A stretch of 64,000 nt of DNA, taken from Centrapalus pauciflorus. Its lineage: Eukaryota > Streptophyta > Magnoliopsida > Asterales > Asteraceae. A program made the translations under genes and the position numbers. Position 1 is the first letter of the stretch, and each line of letters begins with the position of its first letter. This document shows positions 10,473 through 24,300 of this stretch, in pieces. The stretch spans positions 62,001 through 126,000 of the forward strand of contig JAANYP010002662.1 of assembly GCA_020465985.1 (NCBI GenBank). The letters are read 5' to 3'. The notes beneath the pieces are model-generated. The model was not told the origin of the DNA, searched no databases, and was given only the letters and a program-made list of their open reading frames with translations.

Positions 10473-11344
10473 TCCGGTTAACTCATACCTTGCTATAATA
10501 CCTTTCTAATAAAGGTACTAATTATGATTAATTAAACTACCAAATGAAGTATTTAATTGCTTAATTATGATTTAAATTAAAATCCTAGCAACATACTTTA
10601 TCCACTTGTACTATACGCTTTAAGCCTTGTAAATTGGCAACCTATACGTTTATGTACAAGTCCTTCAAGCTAAGGGTACAAGTGGTTTATGCAATTAAAT
10701 GATTTAAAATTGAAAAGAATATGGATGTAGAAATAGAAATTGTGCAGGAGTTTATGGGGGTATATGTAAAATTTTCACCAATTAGGGGTGGTTAAATCCC
10801 CCAATCGGTCACCCTCCTTCTTCTCATTTCCTTTGCAATTACCTGCACATACACACTCATTTGAAGAGCTCATTAGGGCTGGAAATTTCGTGGACCAAGT
10901 TTCTAAGAAGATTGAAGTGTTATGCGACCAAATTCATCATACTAAAGGTATAAAACTCCTCTCCTAGTTTGCCCATCTTCTTCCTTTCTTCTAACCTAGG
11001 CTTGTGGGTTGTAAATGATGAGGAACCACAAAAAGGTGAGCCAAGGATTAATAGTTATAGCTTGATATATTTCTGAACTTGCAAATGTAAGAAAACATCT
11101 AAAAGCTATGAAATTTAGTATTTGGTGGAATTTGGAAATCTTTGGATTAAATCCAAAGATTTAAATTAATGAAAAGATTGGATTCAATGAGGTTTAGACG
11201 TTAAACAATGTTTATATATGTTTACATATACCTAATATATCATATAAAGAGGCCTTGAGATGTTTTTGAATGTTAAAAATAAGTTTGGAACGGAAGAGAT
11301 ACGAACAGGGGCATTAAAAACTGAAACAATGTGCAGGTCAGAGG

Positions 11345-11357
11345 AACTCGCCGAGTT
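11345..11357. repeat. Palindromic word AACTCGCCGAGTT in LTR A
   Basis: A perfect 6-bp inverted repeat around one central base. Two copies of the same word (AACTCGGTGAGTT and AACTCGGCGAGTT) stand at the same place in the reverse A LTRs at 18387-18420 and 34110-34143. Confidence 0.85.
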
Positions 11358-12862
11358 TACCATCAGATGGACCATTTTTCAAAAGATAAAAGTTGTAGCT
11401 CTATGTGTCCTCTTCGTCTGGGCTCTTGAATCGCCTAAATCCGAGTTCGTATGAAAACGTTATGGTCAAAATACGAAACTAGTGCGATTCGAGCCATTTT
11501 CACCCAAAACACTTATTTTAAGCCCTATAATGATACTATAAAATGATGGGATCATTCTATAATTATATAACACTTAAATTAACATTTAACATCGACCAAA
11601 AGTCTATAAAACTCAATAAGTCGTATCAGTGTCGATAAATTCGGAAAGTTAAACCGAAAACGTTTAAACACTTCAATTAACTTCCAAACCTTATGATATA
11701 CTATTATAAGCTAATGAATACTTTGAAAATCATTATTTAATAGGTTTGGAGCTGGAAGAAGTGTCGGTTATCGGTTCGAGGCATTAAGTGACTTATCAGC
11801 CGTTTTGAGCCTTAAAGGCTATTATAGCCTACTGTACTGTGAGTTCTAGCATTGATGTATGTGTTGCATACATAATTACATGTTTACTTTTATTTATGAC
11901 ATTGTGCATATCTATTTGGCATCACCCTCTTATATGATGCATTGTACTGGTTTTATTATACTGCCCTAGTTGACTGTTTGTTATTTGATCATGGCCTATG
12001 GCCAGCATACCTCATTTGATACCTTTCATTACATATATTAACCTTCATGCTATGCTTGAGGATCATTCGTTTCATGATTCACATGATTACACTTGATTAC
12101 CCCATTGTGAGCTATGCTAATTTATTATTGGTCTCACTAGATATCCAGATTATCATTATTATTATTAAACGCCTTACTTTGTGTTTGTGCGCATAAATTC
12201 CTACACCACATGAGCTCGTGGGTAGGTGGCCGGTCATGAAGCCGGTTAGAGTTGCGCAGCTGGACATGGATTCACAGCTGTTGGCAATGGCGGGTTAGCG
12301 GGAATGTACCGCAACCTATGCAAAATTAATGGGCTATGCCCACACCATTTTTATTAAAAGATATTGCACTTGTCATTTTATAATCATTTTAACATTAATG
12401 CATGTTTTATGTTTTGCACTCCATATCGATCTTGTAACTCACTTAGCAAATTTTATTTGCTAACCCCTCACTTTTATATATACTTCAGGTGGTGTTAGTA
12501 AAGGCAAGGTGATTGCCGGCGTTGGTCCTAGAATTTAAACGGACCGTCTCTGAAGTCTTAATTTCGGTAAAGCTACGTTTATACAACTGGGTAATAATTG
12601 GGTCGTTGTCTACCATTATGATTAACTTGTCTATATGTATTTAGACATATAATGTCTTTTGGGTTGATGATAGATCTTGTAATTGTGTAGAATTATCTTG
12701 TAAATTCATCTTACATTCCAAAATTGGTTTATAACCAAACAGGGATATTGACTCCGTGCGAACGGGTCATGCCTGATTTTCTTTAAAATCCATGTTAATT
12801 ATCATTAATCTAATGTAACCCCATTAATGATTATATTACGTTGAAATGGGTGTTTCAACCCA

Positions 12863-13713
12863 ACAATCTTCCCCTTAGAGATGAAATCAATTTTCCGATG
12901 AAAGATCATCTCAAGGACTTTTTCTTGAATCTTATTCTTTTCTTTGATCTCTGAACCTTCTTCTTTTCTTTATTTGTCTATCTCAGATCTTCACATCTCT
13001 TCTTCTTCTTTATTTGTCTCTCTCAGATCTTCACATCTCTTCATCTCTGATCTTCTCTTTTCATTGTATTTTCTTATAAGCACACTCCCCCTTAAATCAT
13101 GAATATCTTCCGATTCTCTCTCTTTATCAATTGTCGTGACATGATGTAGCAATTGTCTTTAGTTGACTTCAAACTAATCAACAATTGTCTCTGAACTCTA
13201 GCTTTTCTCCCCCTCATGATGATCCTAAGAATTATGAACATCATGCAAAGTCTTCAGAGACATTAATGCATTGAATATACAGTAGATGAAATGCAACAAC
13301 AATTACAATTCAGAAATATTACACTCCCCCTCAAATTGATACTATATCTTTTCAGAACAAAAAAAAAGCTTTTCAACTTTGGGAAAATGAAACATATTCA
13401 TTTTGTGAAATAACGAGTCCAGGTCCACATAGGATTCCTGTTTGCACAATAGACAATATCTATGTGACCTACTTTCAGCGCTGGCGTGATGTTAACACTG
13501 GTAGGATTTCCAAATATTCATCATGAAATGCTTTATGATGAAAGAATCACTTTTATTTGTTCCGGCTTAGTCACTTTGGACTAGTTGCTTATAGTCACGC
13601 AGACTGTCAGACTCGATGTGTGCTAAAAGTGTATAAAATCAGTTCTAGACACAATGTGCATCAAATAAAGTCGGAGACCGGAGCAAATGTCTTCCTTGTT
13701 TCAATATCAATAA
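12863..13713. other. Non-coding region between solo LTR A and LTR B
   Basis: No gene seen. It has pyrimidine-rich TTCTTCTTT and TCTCAGATCTTCACATCTC near-duplicates (about 12985-13045) and several ACTCCCCCT words, reminiscent of reverse polypurine tracts of decayed copia sequence. No domain could be read. Confidence 0.45.
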
Positions 13714-16261
13714 TGTAACACCCCAAAATTTGTAAAATAATTAAATATTAATTAATTATGACATAAGAATGGTTTAATGTATTGTTTGAATCCATTTAGT
13801 ATATTTATGTCAAACTCATTTATTTGGGTATTAAATTATTTAATTGTTGCATCTAATAGCATTGTAGTTCTATTGCAAATTAAAAGATGATTTGTGGAGG
13901 GGGGGGGGGGGGTGTTGTAAATGAGTAAGAGTAGGAGGGTTGGGGTGGCCAAAGGCCAAAACCCATTCCCCACTTTCATCAAAATCGTCCATCATAACAC
14001 ATACACATTTTCATTGTTTTCATTTATTTCAAAAAGAAAGAAGAGAGAAAGAGGAAGAGGTGAGCTAGGGTTTGGAAGTTGCATCATTTTGGCTAGAATT
14101 TTGGTGGGGATTGAAGCCTCATTAAAGGTAAAAACACTTCCACTCGTCTTCATCTTCTTCATTTCTCCATGGATGGAGAAGCGAACCCTAAGTGGGTTTT
14201 GTTGGGTTGAGTTAGTAAATGACTCAAAAATCATGTATAGATTAATGTTTATGGTTTATAAACTTATTTGAGTCATAAATTCGTGATTTAGTGGGTTGGA
14301 GTGGTGATTTGAGTAAAAACCCAAGTTGGAGCTTCATTTGAGCTCTAATGGTGGATGAGATGTGTTTTTAGTGTTTTTGCATATTCATATGATATATTAT
14401 GATCCAAACATGTTTTAATAGCAATGAAATTAAATGGAAGCTAGTAGGAACTCATTTTGAGTTTTGAAGGCTTAGTTTGGGTTTTGGTCATTTAGAACCC
14501 GTTTGGAGCTCGTATGAACTCCATGAAGCAATAAAATGCTATGTTATAGTATAATGTGTTTGTAAATTGTTCAATGGTGTTATTAAAGTGTTTTCATGAG
14601 TTGGGAAACACAAAATATGTGCAAGAACTCAAAATGGTTTTTTTAAGGCTAAACCTCACGCCAAGCGTTCGGTGAAATGCCTCAACGAGTTCATAAACAT
14701 TTTGGGATTGAGTTTCAATGTGTACACATAGATTGAATGTCTAAACATAGCCTAAATATGTTAAATAGTGCTATGGTATTGATTAGAATTGAATCCAAGC
14801 TCAATTGGAGCTCGGTGTCGTCGGTTAGAGTTTTCGGTCATTTTCAGACTCGTTTGGAGTCCGTATGAACTCCACGGAATCATGGAATGTTATGAAATTA
14901 TTATAATATGTTTAGAAGTGTTTAAGGGACCTTAATATGCTAATTATATGGTTGGCAAAGTCCCTTACGATTGTCGGAAGCATTTATGGGAGTTGGGAGG
15001 GAGACGGGAGCATTTATGGCATTTAATGAGCAGTTGGACGAATCCAGGAGGTAGGTCGCGGCGCTACCCGCCCCCCTGGGTCACTCCATGACAACCTTTC
15101 TTCCCTATAATGTCGTTTTGGTTGGTCGGGGGTCGGTGCTCGGGTCCCATGCTTCCAATACGCTTCTAAATTAAATGTTTAAAGGGTTTGAGGGCCTTTG
15201 ATCCATTCCAGAACTTGTAAGGGCCCTTTTGGACTTAGTATTTTCGGTTTGATGTCCCAATCCCCTTAGGACACTCTTAGAGTCAATTATTGTGTTCAGG
15301 AGCTTACGGGTACGCGTTATGAATGCTTTAGGTGAATTGTGCCGAAAGAAGCTTGATTGCAAGCCTTAGCCATTCTCCGGGATATTGTGACTTCATTGGA
15401 AGGCTTGGAAGTCTTGTAAACCGATCACTGTGAGTTCTAGCATTAGTGTTACATAATGTGCATCTCTTATTGTTGATTACCTCGTTGAACCTATTGTTGA
15501 ACTAATCGTTGACATCCTGGTAGTAGTTGCTTGTTGTTCTCAATTCTTACATGATGATTTGTTGGCCATATGTGAGGCACCTTGAGCCTCACTATACTTG
15601 TTAATATTTCATTTGACCTCACCTGGATATCTATGGAAGTGTTGGGCGAGCTCTAAGTCTAAATTGAGCATCACGTTGGACTAGCTCTAAGTCTCAATTG
15701 AGCAAATGTTGGGCTAGCTCTAAGCCTAAATTAAGCAAATGTTGGGCTATCTCTAAGCCTAAATTGAGCACTCATTCATGTTGATTGTTGAAAATACTTG
15801 TTGATTGTTGTTGTATGCATGTATATTATGTTTTTTAACTAATCTAACAACCCACTCAACTTTGTTGACCCCTTTAGTTGTTAACCTTTTCAGGTAAGGG
15901 AAAGGGTCTCGCTTGACCATTGCAGTAGCAGACTTGGAGCTCGACTAGCAGCTCATTGTTTTGGTATAGCTTCGACAATGCTTGGGGTTGGGGCATAGTG
16001 GACTCCCATTTTGTTATGTACAAGAGTGTAGACCTAGCTTTGACATTTGGTCTTCTACTTGGATGTTAGATATTATAATCCCAAACATTATGATCCATGA
16101 TTCATCACACTTTGGTCATTGATAGGTAGCAAAGTGGGAAGAATCATGTTGATGGTTTTTGTGTATTGAAAATTTTAAATTTGACCACAATTTCGCAAGT
16201 ATTTAAAAATAAATATTGTTAATTGTTCGTGAAACATCTATTTTAGTTGGAGGGTGTTTCA
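13714..16261 (+). repeat. LTR of element B (2548 bp)
   Basis: Starts TGTAACACCCC and ends GGGTGTTTCA, followed by a tRNA-Met-like primer site. It contains a 14-base G run at 13899-13912 and four near-repeats of TTGGGCTAGCTCTAAGCC-type words at about 15645-15770. Confidence 0.82.
15645..15775 (+). repeat. Short tandem array in LTR B
   Basis: A unit of about 36 bases, GGGC(T/G)AGCTCTAAGTCT then AAATTGAGCA, is repeated four times with substitutions. Confidence 0.75.
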
Positions 16262-16279
16262 ATTTTGTATCAGAGTCTG
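16262..16279 (+). other. Degenerate primer-binding site, element B
   Basis: ATTTTGTATCAGAGTC follows the LTR end. It matches the initiator-tRNA complement with two or three changes, so priming would be weakened. The same post-LTR sequence (AGTCGACGATACTC, then GATGCTTGTATTGG) follows the primer site of reverse element A, showing A and B are relatives. Confidence 0.75.
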
Positions 16280-16628
16280 TGTTCAATGACTGAGTGTAGT
16301 CGACGATACTCACTACTAAACGTGGATTCAGATGCTTGTATTGGCCCACCTAGGCAACACTAGTAAAACAATCTTAAGGTTGACTCGCCCTAGGTTTGGG
16401 AAATTAACGGGTAGACGTTAAGCATATATATTGCAAAATATATTATGTATTCATTCTCGAGCATATGTGTGAACGATTATTAAATGCCTCTTGGGTTTCG
16501 TTTCAGTCGAAATATCGGATCACAGATCTAATCATGACCAAGGACCGGTAGTGAGCCCTCGGGAGTCCGATGAATCTGACAATGATCGAACCTAAATATC
16601 TGGGGAGGATGAATCAAGAAAGGATCGA

Positions 16629-16916
16629 ATGCTTCAAAGGATGGCCGAAATTTTAGAGCAGAACAATCAACAACAAGAGTTGTTGCTAGAGGCAAAGATG
16701 CAAGATTTCTATGATCGGATGGAGAAGGAGAAAGAGGATAAGGCTCATACTGAAGTGAGCCTTGATAACAATCAAGGAAGTGGGGACGGAGAGAATGCCC
16801 AAATCAAGAAGGAAACCGGAAAGAAGAAGGAAAAATCTTCTAAGTCCAAGAAGGGTTGCTCGTTTAAAACCTTCATGGGGTGTTGACCGCCTGAGTTTGA
16901 TGGCAAGACTGGGGCA
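16629..16916 (+). pseudogene. Gag N-terminal fragment of element B
   Basis: An open stretch of about 85 residues reads a glutamine-rich segment (EQNNQQQELLLEAKMQDFYD), an acidic/lysine linker, then KKGCSFKTFMGC, a sequence found near the start of gag in plant chromoviruses. A TGA directly after FMGC interrupts the frame, which then continues PPEFDGKTGA until 16916, where the reverse LTR of element A begins. The true start is unclear; upstream bases at 16536-16628 also read acidic and gag-like. Gag capsid and pol are missing. Confidence 0.7.
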
Positions 16917-19481
16917 TGAGACACCCATTTCAACATAATATAATAATAATGGGTTTGTAGTAAATTAATTATAATTAACATGGCTTTTACAGAAAATCGG
17001 GCATGACCTATTCGCACGGAGTCAATATCCCTGTTTGATTATAAACCATCAGTTTTGAAGATAAAGTAAATTCACAGGATACTTTTCCTAGACTACAATT
17101 TCTAACATCAATTCGAAAGATATTACAAATCTTTATACATACATATTAATCATAATGGTAGACAAATACTCAATTACCTCCCACTAGAATAAGCATTGCC
17201 TTACTGAAGTTAAGGCTTCAGCAACAGTCCATTTAAACTCTAGGACCAGAGCCGGCAATCGCCTTGCCTTTACTTAACATCACCTGAGGTATATAAAAGT
17301 GAGGGGTTAGCAAATAAAATTTGCTAAGTGAGTTACTAGATCGATATGCAGTGCAAAACACACAACATGCATTGATGTTAAAATGATTATAAAATGACAA
17401 GTGCAATATCTTTTAATAAAATGGTATGGGTATAGCCCATTAATTTGCATAGGTTTTGGTGCATGACCCGCTAACCCGTTGTTGCCAACAGCTATGAATC
17501 CATGTCCAGCTGCGCAACTCCAACCGGCTTCCATGTCCGGCCACCTACCCGCGAGCTCATGCGGTGTAGGAATTTATACGCACAAACACAAAGTAAGGTG
17601 TTAATAATAATAATGAGAACCTGTATATCCAGTGAGGCCAATGATAAATGAGCATAGCTCACAATGGGGTAATCAAGTGTAATCATGTGAAACATGAAAT
17701 GAACGATCTTCAAGCATAGCATGACGGTTAATATATGTAATGAAAGGTATCAAATGAGGTATACTGGCCATAGACCATGATCAAGTAATGAACCGCCAAT
17801 AGGACAGTATAATAAAACCAGTGCAATGCATCATATAAGAGGATGATGCCAATTAGATATGCACAATGTCATAGCTAAAATAAACATGTAATTATTAATG
17901 CAACGCACACATCAATACTAGAACTCACAGTACAATAGGCTATAATAGCCTTTAATGTTCAATACGGCTGATACTCCGCTTAACGCCCCGAACCGATAAC
18001 CAGCACTCCTTTCACCTCCAAACCTATAAGCTTATAGTAGTATATTATAAGGTTTGGAAGTCATTTAAAGTGTTTAAACGTTTTCGGTTTAAGTTTCCGA
18101 ATTTACCGACACCGATACGTTTCTTATTGAGTTTAATAAACTTTTCGGCGTTATTTGACGATAATTTTTGAGTTATATAATTATATAATGATTCCATGAT
18201 GTTATAGTATCATTATGGGACTTAAAACAAGTGTTTTGGGTGAATAGTGGTTCGACTCACACTAGTTTCGTATTTTGGCCATAACTTTTTCATACGAACT
18301 CGGATTTAGGTGATTCAAGAGTCCAGAAGAAGAGGACACACATGGCTACAACTTTCATCTATTTGAAAATAGTCCATCTGATGGTAAACTCGGTGAGTTG
18401 TGATGGGAACTCGGCGAGTTCCCTGATCTGCACATTCTGTTTCAGTTTTCACATTCCCTGCTCGTAAATCCATTTATCCAACTTGACTTTCAGCTCATAA
18501 AACCACTAGAATGGCCTCTTTTATGTTATATTCAATAAGTATAAACATATATAAACTTAGTATAACATCCATAACACAAACTTTAATCAATTTAATCATA
18601 TCACCTATTAAAATTTCGAACTTAAAAATCCAAGTTCAAGTTCATAACATTCTTTTGGTTTCTTATGCTTAGAGCTTCAGAAACCTTCAATTATTCCATT
18701 ATTATTGACCATCCAATTATATAAAACACCACTTTTGGATTCACCATCATTTGGCTAGGAATTGCTATGCTAGAGAATAAATTGATGGGGAACACACACA
18801 CACACAGACACACACATACCCTTAAAACAAAGAAAAGACTACCTTGAACTTGTGGTATTTGTTTTCCCCAATTTCTTCAATCTCTTGCTCCACTTGGAAG
18901 AACCTCAACTCCAGCCCTAAGCTTCTTTTAGTTTTGCAGAATTGTGATGATGAAAAGAGAGGAGGAAGAGACACGATTGGGGAGGGGGTTAAAGTCCCAA
19001 TTGGTCAAAAACTTACAACAAACCCCCCTTCAATCTCACTTGCTTTCCAATTCCAGCCTCCATTCCTTAATTAATTAGGGAGATGCAATACTAGCTTGTA
19101 CACAAGGTTTTAAAACCTTGTACCTAAGTGTATGTATTAAAATTTACAAGTCTCAATGCATGAAAAACAAGTTGATAAAGCAAGTGGACGTCTTCAATAA
19201 TAACTATAACTGAACAATTGAATTAATTCTTTTTGGGTAACTTAGTTAATTAAATTATTACCTTGAATTATGAGGATATTATAGCAAGGTACGAGTTAAC
19301 TAGCTCGAATATATGTATAGGTCCAGTTTACCTATTTATAGGTTTGTAATTTAGCATTATCATATATTCTCTTAACTAATAAAAATTTTTCAATATTTAC
19401 ATATTGATTAACATCACTCGATTCATTAATTGAGTGTATAATTAGTAGTTTAATCATTATATCAAATTTGAGGATGTTACA
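16917..19481 (-). repeat. 3' LTR of reverse element A (2565 bp)
   Basis: On the plus strand it runs from TGAGACACCC to GATGTTACA and is the reverse complement of the solo LTR at 10217. It contains palindromic words at 18387-18399 and 18408-18420 and a CA microsatellite near 18789-18817. Confidence 0.9.
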
Positions 19482-19495
19482 ACTCCTCCCCATTG
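19482..19495 (-). other. Polypurine tract of reverse element A
   Basis: ACTCCTCCCCATTG on the plus strand, i.e. an A/G-rich CAATGGGGAGGAGT just upstream of the 3' LTR in element orientation. The homologous copy at 35193 is an even cleaner purine run. Confidence 0.8.
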
Positions 19496-20040
19496 AAAAG
19501 GATTCCGCCCACGGAATCAATCCAGAATTTTCAAGAGGCTTTAATAAATATTAGCATGTCTGTTATGAGCAATTATAAGTAGACTATGTCCAGTTAGTAC
19601 AGTCAGATCACCCGAATTAGACATATAGATAACAACATTGCTATATAAGTATCGGGTTTTTAATAACCCATTAATAGTATATTAATGACATAGTCACCAT
19701 CGCTATTTCGATAATAATCTGTTATATTAAAGTTGTTTGAAGGTTCACTTCTTACATACTTACCCATTATATATGAAATCTCAAATCCATGGCAATATTC
19801 AGTCAATTGCAGGATTGCTATTCATCTTAAGGATACACTTTCTCGTTAACTATAATACTCCTTCATTTGGAGAATAATTAGGTGTGGTACTCATGTTTTT
19901 TTTAATAAAAATTCAGTGACTTTCATAACGAGTCACATTTTATGTGTTCCCTTTTCATTGAACCTTTTATCATCATAGGTTCATCATATAGTCAAGTATA
20001 TAATACTTGTTGGTATTCAATTAATCAATTGCTTACTTAA
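19496..20040 (-). other. Interior 3' segment of element A, non-coding
   Basis: About 545 bp upstream of the polypurine tract with no ORF. The same segment is present at 35207-35748 at roughly 96% identity by eye, followed by the same family-C LTR. Confidence 0.7.
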
Positions 20041-21021
20041 TGTAACACCTACATTTCTCAGACAAATGCCACGTCAATAAACAATCATAAGTGGAAATAT
20101 CGCAATCGTCCCAAGGTACACATGTCACAGGGTTAGACGAAAATCACTATTAATTAAAACTTTAATACAAGATTGTCACATAACATTTCACAAGCTGAGA
20201 CTGATGTACATACACAACTGAACACTACTATCATACACATGTAGATCAGATACAACAGTTCTCAAAAGCTAATAGCGACAAACAGCAGATTACACAAAAC
20301 TCAGTACTGAATTCCCTCGGCTCCTACTTAGGCGGCTGCTACGACTGAGGCCCCACAATATGACTGCCTGAGACACCGAAGACTCGAAAACATAAGCTGG
20401 GAAGCTCGTGAGTACGCGAGGGTTAGACTCTGCAGATAAGCACATATAGCATACACAACACATATATCTTAATGCACGTAACACAACTCAATACACAACA
20501 CATATCTTTGCTCAAAAGGGGACGCCGTTCCCCAGCTAACAGGCCGCACACAACAGCGGTTAGCTACTCAGTAGGCACAGGAGCGACCTGGCGATAACAC
20601 TGCTGTATATATATACAGTCTCATACTTCATGACTGGTTAGGGACAGTCAGCCTGCGCGACCACATATCGTGGACACCTGCACTCAAACACATATTACAC
20701 GTATAGGGTAGATGGAATCATACCTGCACCGTATCTCTGTCTCATATACACATATCACAACACATAAGCGACTCATAAAACTTTACGCGCGTTTGATAAA
20801 GAACTCGAGTACTCACCAAATACCCAAGGCAACGACAATCCAACTCTTATCACGAATCGGTACGCAGTCGGCTCGAACCTGTAACATAACGGATCCCAAA
20901 TATTAACGCGGTCGGCTCGAACCTGTAACATAACGGATCCCAAATATGAACGCGGTCGGCTCCAACCTGTAACATAACGGATCCCAAATTTATAAAGAAC
21001 TCGAGTATTGGGGACATTACA
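20041..21021 (-). mobile_element. Family-C LTR, reverse, truncated at its 5' end
   Basis: On the plus strand it begins TGTAACACCTAC, the reverse complement of the end of the full family-C LTR at 38308-40032. It follows that LTR for about 950 bp, then ends in GGGGACATTACA, with the U3 half missing or replaced. No primer site follows the LTR end, so this was a solo LTR or 3' LTR. The flanks (CTTAA left, TCACG right) do not match. Confidence 0.8.
20864..20993. repeat. 44-bp tandem repeat x3 in LTR C piece
   Basis: The unit GCGGTCGGCTCGAACCTG then TAACATAACGGATCCCAAAT plus six more bases occurs three times almost perfectly. Single copies stand at the equivalent place in the other C LTRs (about 36590 and 39160-39210), so the array grew only in this copy. 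Confidence 0.88.
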
Positions 21022-21326
21022 TCACGTCCTCCGCTTTCTTCTACACTCTCTCATTTATCGTCGTTCAAACCAACACCCGATTTTCTTGCAGCAAGAATCT
21101 TCAACCTCCAAAATTGATATAGTTTCCTAATCGAAGAAACCGCCTTTTTTTTTTCACCGATTGACAACCTAAAACTGAATATAATGGACAGATGCACCAA
21201 GACGAGCAAGCGAAATCTGAAGCATTGGTAAGCACACTGACATGCATTTGGGTTTTTGTACTGCTCTACTTTTTTTTTTTTATAACAAACCCTAGTTTCT
21301 GAACTCATTACTTTGGGTTTAACCGA

Positions 21327-24300
21327 TTGTTGGACGCAATGCAACAACCTACAAGGAGAAGCAATCGTAATCAATTCAAGTCGAGGTTTGTTAATACCTC
21401 CGAAACGCCCCTGCATTTGTCCGACGAGGAGTGTTCTTCATCTTGGGAGACGGAGACAATGTCTGATTTGGGAGGACAAATGCCTTCATACAGTGGTACG
21501 AGTTTTCCAAAAAATTATGACTTTGAGTTAATAGTATCTGATGCATTAACAAAAACGGATGTCCTTTAATAATGCACCATGAATTGCATCTGTATGAGTA
21601 GTCTGATTGTGTATGTGTATGATGCGTTGAATTGGGGTTTTTTATTGTTGTATTTTATTTGTGCATAAAAGATGAAAAAGTGTGCTAATTTGACACTGTG
21701 TTGATGCAACATTGTGTTGATTCTGATTCTGTTAATGCACCAGTATTTTCACATTGTGCTGCACCAGTATTTTCACATTGTGCTGCACCAGTATTTTCAC
21801 ATTGTGCTGCATCAACATGCTCTGTATATGTGGTGTGATTTAATGTTGTTGCTGCACCAGTATTTTCACATTGTGCAGCATGTGGTTGTTTAAATTATGA
21901 TTTGTGGTTGTTTAAATTGTGCTCTACTATGATATATGAAGATTTTTTAATTATGCAGTTTTGTGACATTATGTGTGTTGCATAATATTTGAGACATTAA
22001 GTTCTGTTGATGCATCAGTAGCACAAATTAACTTTTGTTTATGCATCAGAAGCACACATTAGGTTGTGTTGATGCACATCAACACATTTCTGTTGTTAAT
22101 GACATTGTGTGTTTTGTGACATGTTAGGGAAAAAAAGCGCACAAAACTTGGATGAAGGCACGAGTAAGTTAAGGGTTGTTAACGAATCGAGGGTCATGGA
22201 TAACAAGGCGCTGATTGTAGCAGGTAACAAAGGGGAGGTTAGCAACAGTAAGTCAACATTAATGATCACTAGTGAAGAAGGAAAGGAACGAGTACGGGCT
22301 AAGAGTTTTTTGAGAATCAAACAGGAGGCAGGGGTAAGTGATGCACCAAAAAAGAAAAAACACAAGTTAAATAGACAACCCACGGCGCGGTATAATTCAA
22401 TCCTGTCGCGTAGTTCACCAAAGGCTTTGTTAGAATGCAACCAACAACTTACTTACATCCAAAGAAGGGATTTGATTTCTATTGGTTTTGAACATGCGCT
22501 CGGTCTTGGGGTAGATGAGGTACCTTCAAAACTCGGCTACTGGGTTGTAGACCATTTCGATCCAGAAATGTGTGCGATAAAAAATGATAGGTGGGTTATC
22601 CCGATAACAGCAGACGTGGTGCATGAAGTGCTTGGATTACCACAAGGGAATATACCGATGATAAGGTTAGAAAAGAACTCGGAAAACAAGCAGCTTATCA
22701 AGCGTTGGAAAGCACAATTTAAGAAAGGAAAAAGACTTTACGCACGCACTGTTTCTGATGAGATAAAGGTAGATCATTGTAAGAGTGGAGAGATGTTGGT
22801 GCTGAATTACCTTTTAGTGTATACGTCATTGATGATGGAACCGGGTTTGCCAATTCGAAGGTCCTCCATTATATAACTAAGCTGGACAAGATTAAGGACA
22901 TGGACTGGTGCACGTATATGGTTGAAGCTTTGAAAGTATGAAAAGACGGTTGGCGACGTGATGGAAGTACATATTTTAGTGGTCCACTGACATTACTCGC
23001 GGTATGGTTATGATAAAATATTGTTTTTGGTCTTTTTAATGTGTTCTGTTATGTTTATGCATCACATTTTGGTGATTCTAACTACATTAATTTCATTCTT
23101 GTAAATATTCAGTTGGTCTATCTTCATCGCACCACGTGTGATGGGTGGGTGAATTTGGATAGAATCAATCTTGCCATTCATGCGTGGGACAGGTCCATGA
23201 TGAAGGAGAGGGAGATCATGGAAATAAAACTAGGTGGTTTTGGATTGGGTGATGTTGTCGAAGGTGTTGAAGTCGACAGTGATGAAGATGACGATAATGA
23301 AGATGATGTAGCGGATGATGAATCTGGGAAGGATTGTGACGAGGATGCGGAAAATGAAGATGAATCTGATGGTGGACTTGAGATGTACTTGTCTGAGAAA
23401 AAGGAAGAAACAAAAAGAAAGAGGTTGTTAACAGATGCGACTCGTGTGTTGCCCACCGTTAATGCTGAAACGAAAGGTAATTTTTTTATATTGTTTGTGT
23501 TATTATTTCATTTTATATAATGTTTAGTTTTTTGTTTTGTGTGTACACACATAATATACTCATGTATAATGCTTGGCAATCATCGAAGTTGCTGAACCAG
23601 TTGTGGATGAACTGGCAATGGAGGTGGAAACTGGTTCGCAACCTGAATCTGCACTTGATGATCTTTTATCGAAAATCAACGAACAAGAAATGTTGTTTGA
23701 TGCAGCATGTTACAACCCAGTAAAGGATGATACTGAAAACCAAGGTTTGGATGTAAGGCTATTTCAGCACGCATCTGATGTTTTCTTTTGTGTATACAAT
23801 AACATGAGTTTTAAAAAATGATCATATATTATTAAGCAATTTACTAGTGCTAACATGGAATATGTTTTTGTTAATGATGCGGATGTGACTGAGTATTCTG
23901 CTGTTGCAACAACGGGCAATGTTGCCGATTTGAATTCAGTTCCAGAAAATAAAGGTGTGGGAGTCAATGCAACAGCAACTGGTGCCAAGAATACTGGTTT
24001 GCCAAGATCCCCAGTTCCAGAGAATGAAGCAACAGTTGAGGTAATGAATTATTTGTAAAATACATTGAACGATTTTGCAAGAATAAGTAGTTCACAATTA
24101 TTAGATCCTTCATGTTAATATAGAAAATGTCACCACTAATGCGTTGATCGTTATATTTCTTCGGTGTTTAAGTTCGTGATGCACAATGATCTGATGATAT
24201 TATTTATAAATTGATGTTTAGGATTCATGTAGTATTAATTAAATATTACGCAGAATCATCTTCATTGTCATAATAATTTGCAATTTAGTAAATATGATGC

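Larger units (their letters stand above)
10212..12862 (+). mobile_element. Solo LTR, family A (2641 bp) with target duplication
   Basis: The LTR starts TGTAACATCC at 10217 and ends GGGTGTTTCA at 12857. The flanking pentamers are identical: ACCCA at 10212-10216 and ACCCA at 12858-12862. No primer site or polypurine tract adjoins it, so it is a true solo LTR formed by LTR-LTR recombination after insertion. It matches, in opposite orientation, the LTRs at 16917-19481 and 29742-30397. It is probably a Ty3/gypsy LTR, by association with the decayed gypsy RT in the reverse copy. Confidence 0.92.
13714..16916 (+). mobile_element. Ty3/gypsy element B, 5' part (LTR, leader, gag start), truncated
   Basis: A 2548-bp LTR is followed by a degenerate primer site and a chromovirus-type gag N-terminus. 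It is then cut at 16917 by the reverse LTR of element A. The rest of B is not found in the window. Confidence 0.8.

Noticed and set aside
18844..19074. 76-residue frame shared with 34557-34787
   Set aside because: Antisense to the family-A LTR; shared because the block is duplicated, with no domain.
20864..20993. Regular 44-bp repeats as a possible CRISPR-like array
   Set aside because: Directly adjacent units without unique spacers, inside an LTR of a plant genome.
21741..21870. 24-bp repeats as a regulatory array
   Set aside because: Lie in a predicted intron of a dead transposon gene and look like ordinary minisatellite slippage.
23178..23456. Serine-rich minus-strand frame
   Set aside because: Shadow of the acidic Asp/Glu tract in exon 3 of the helper gene.
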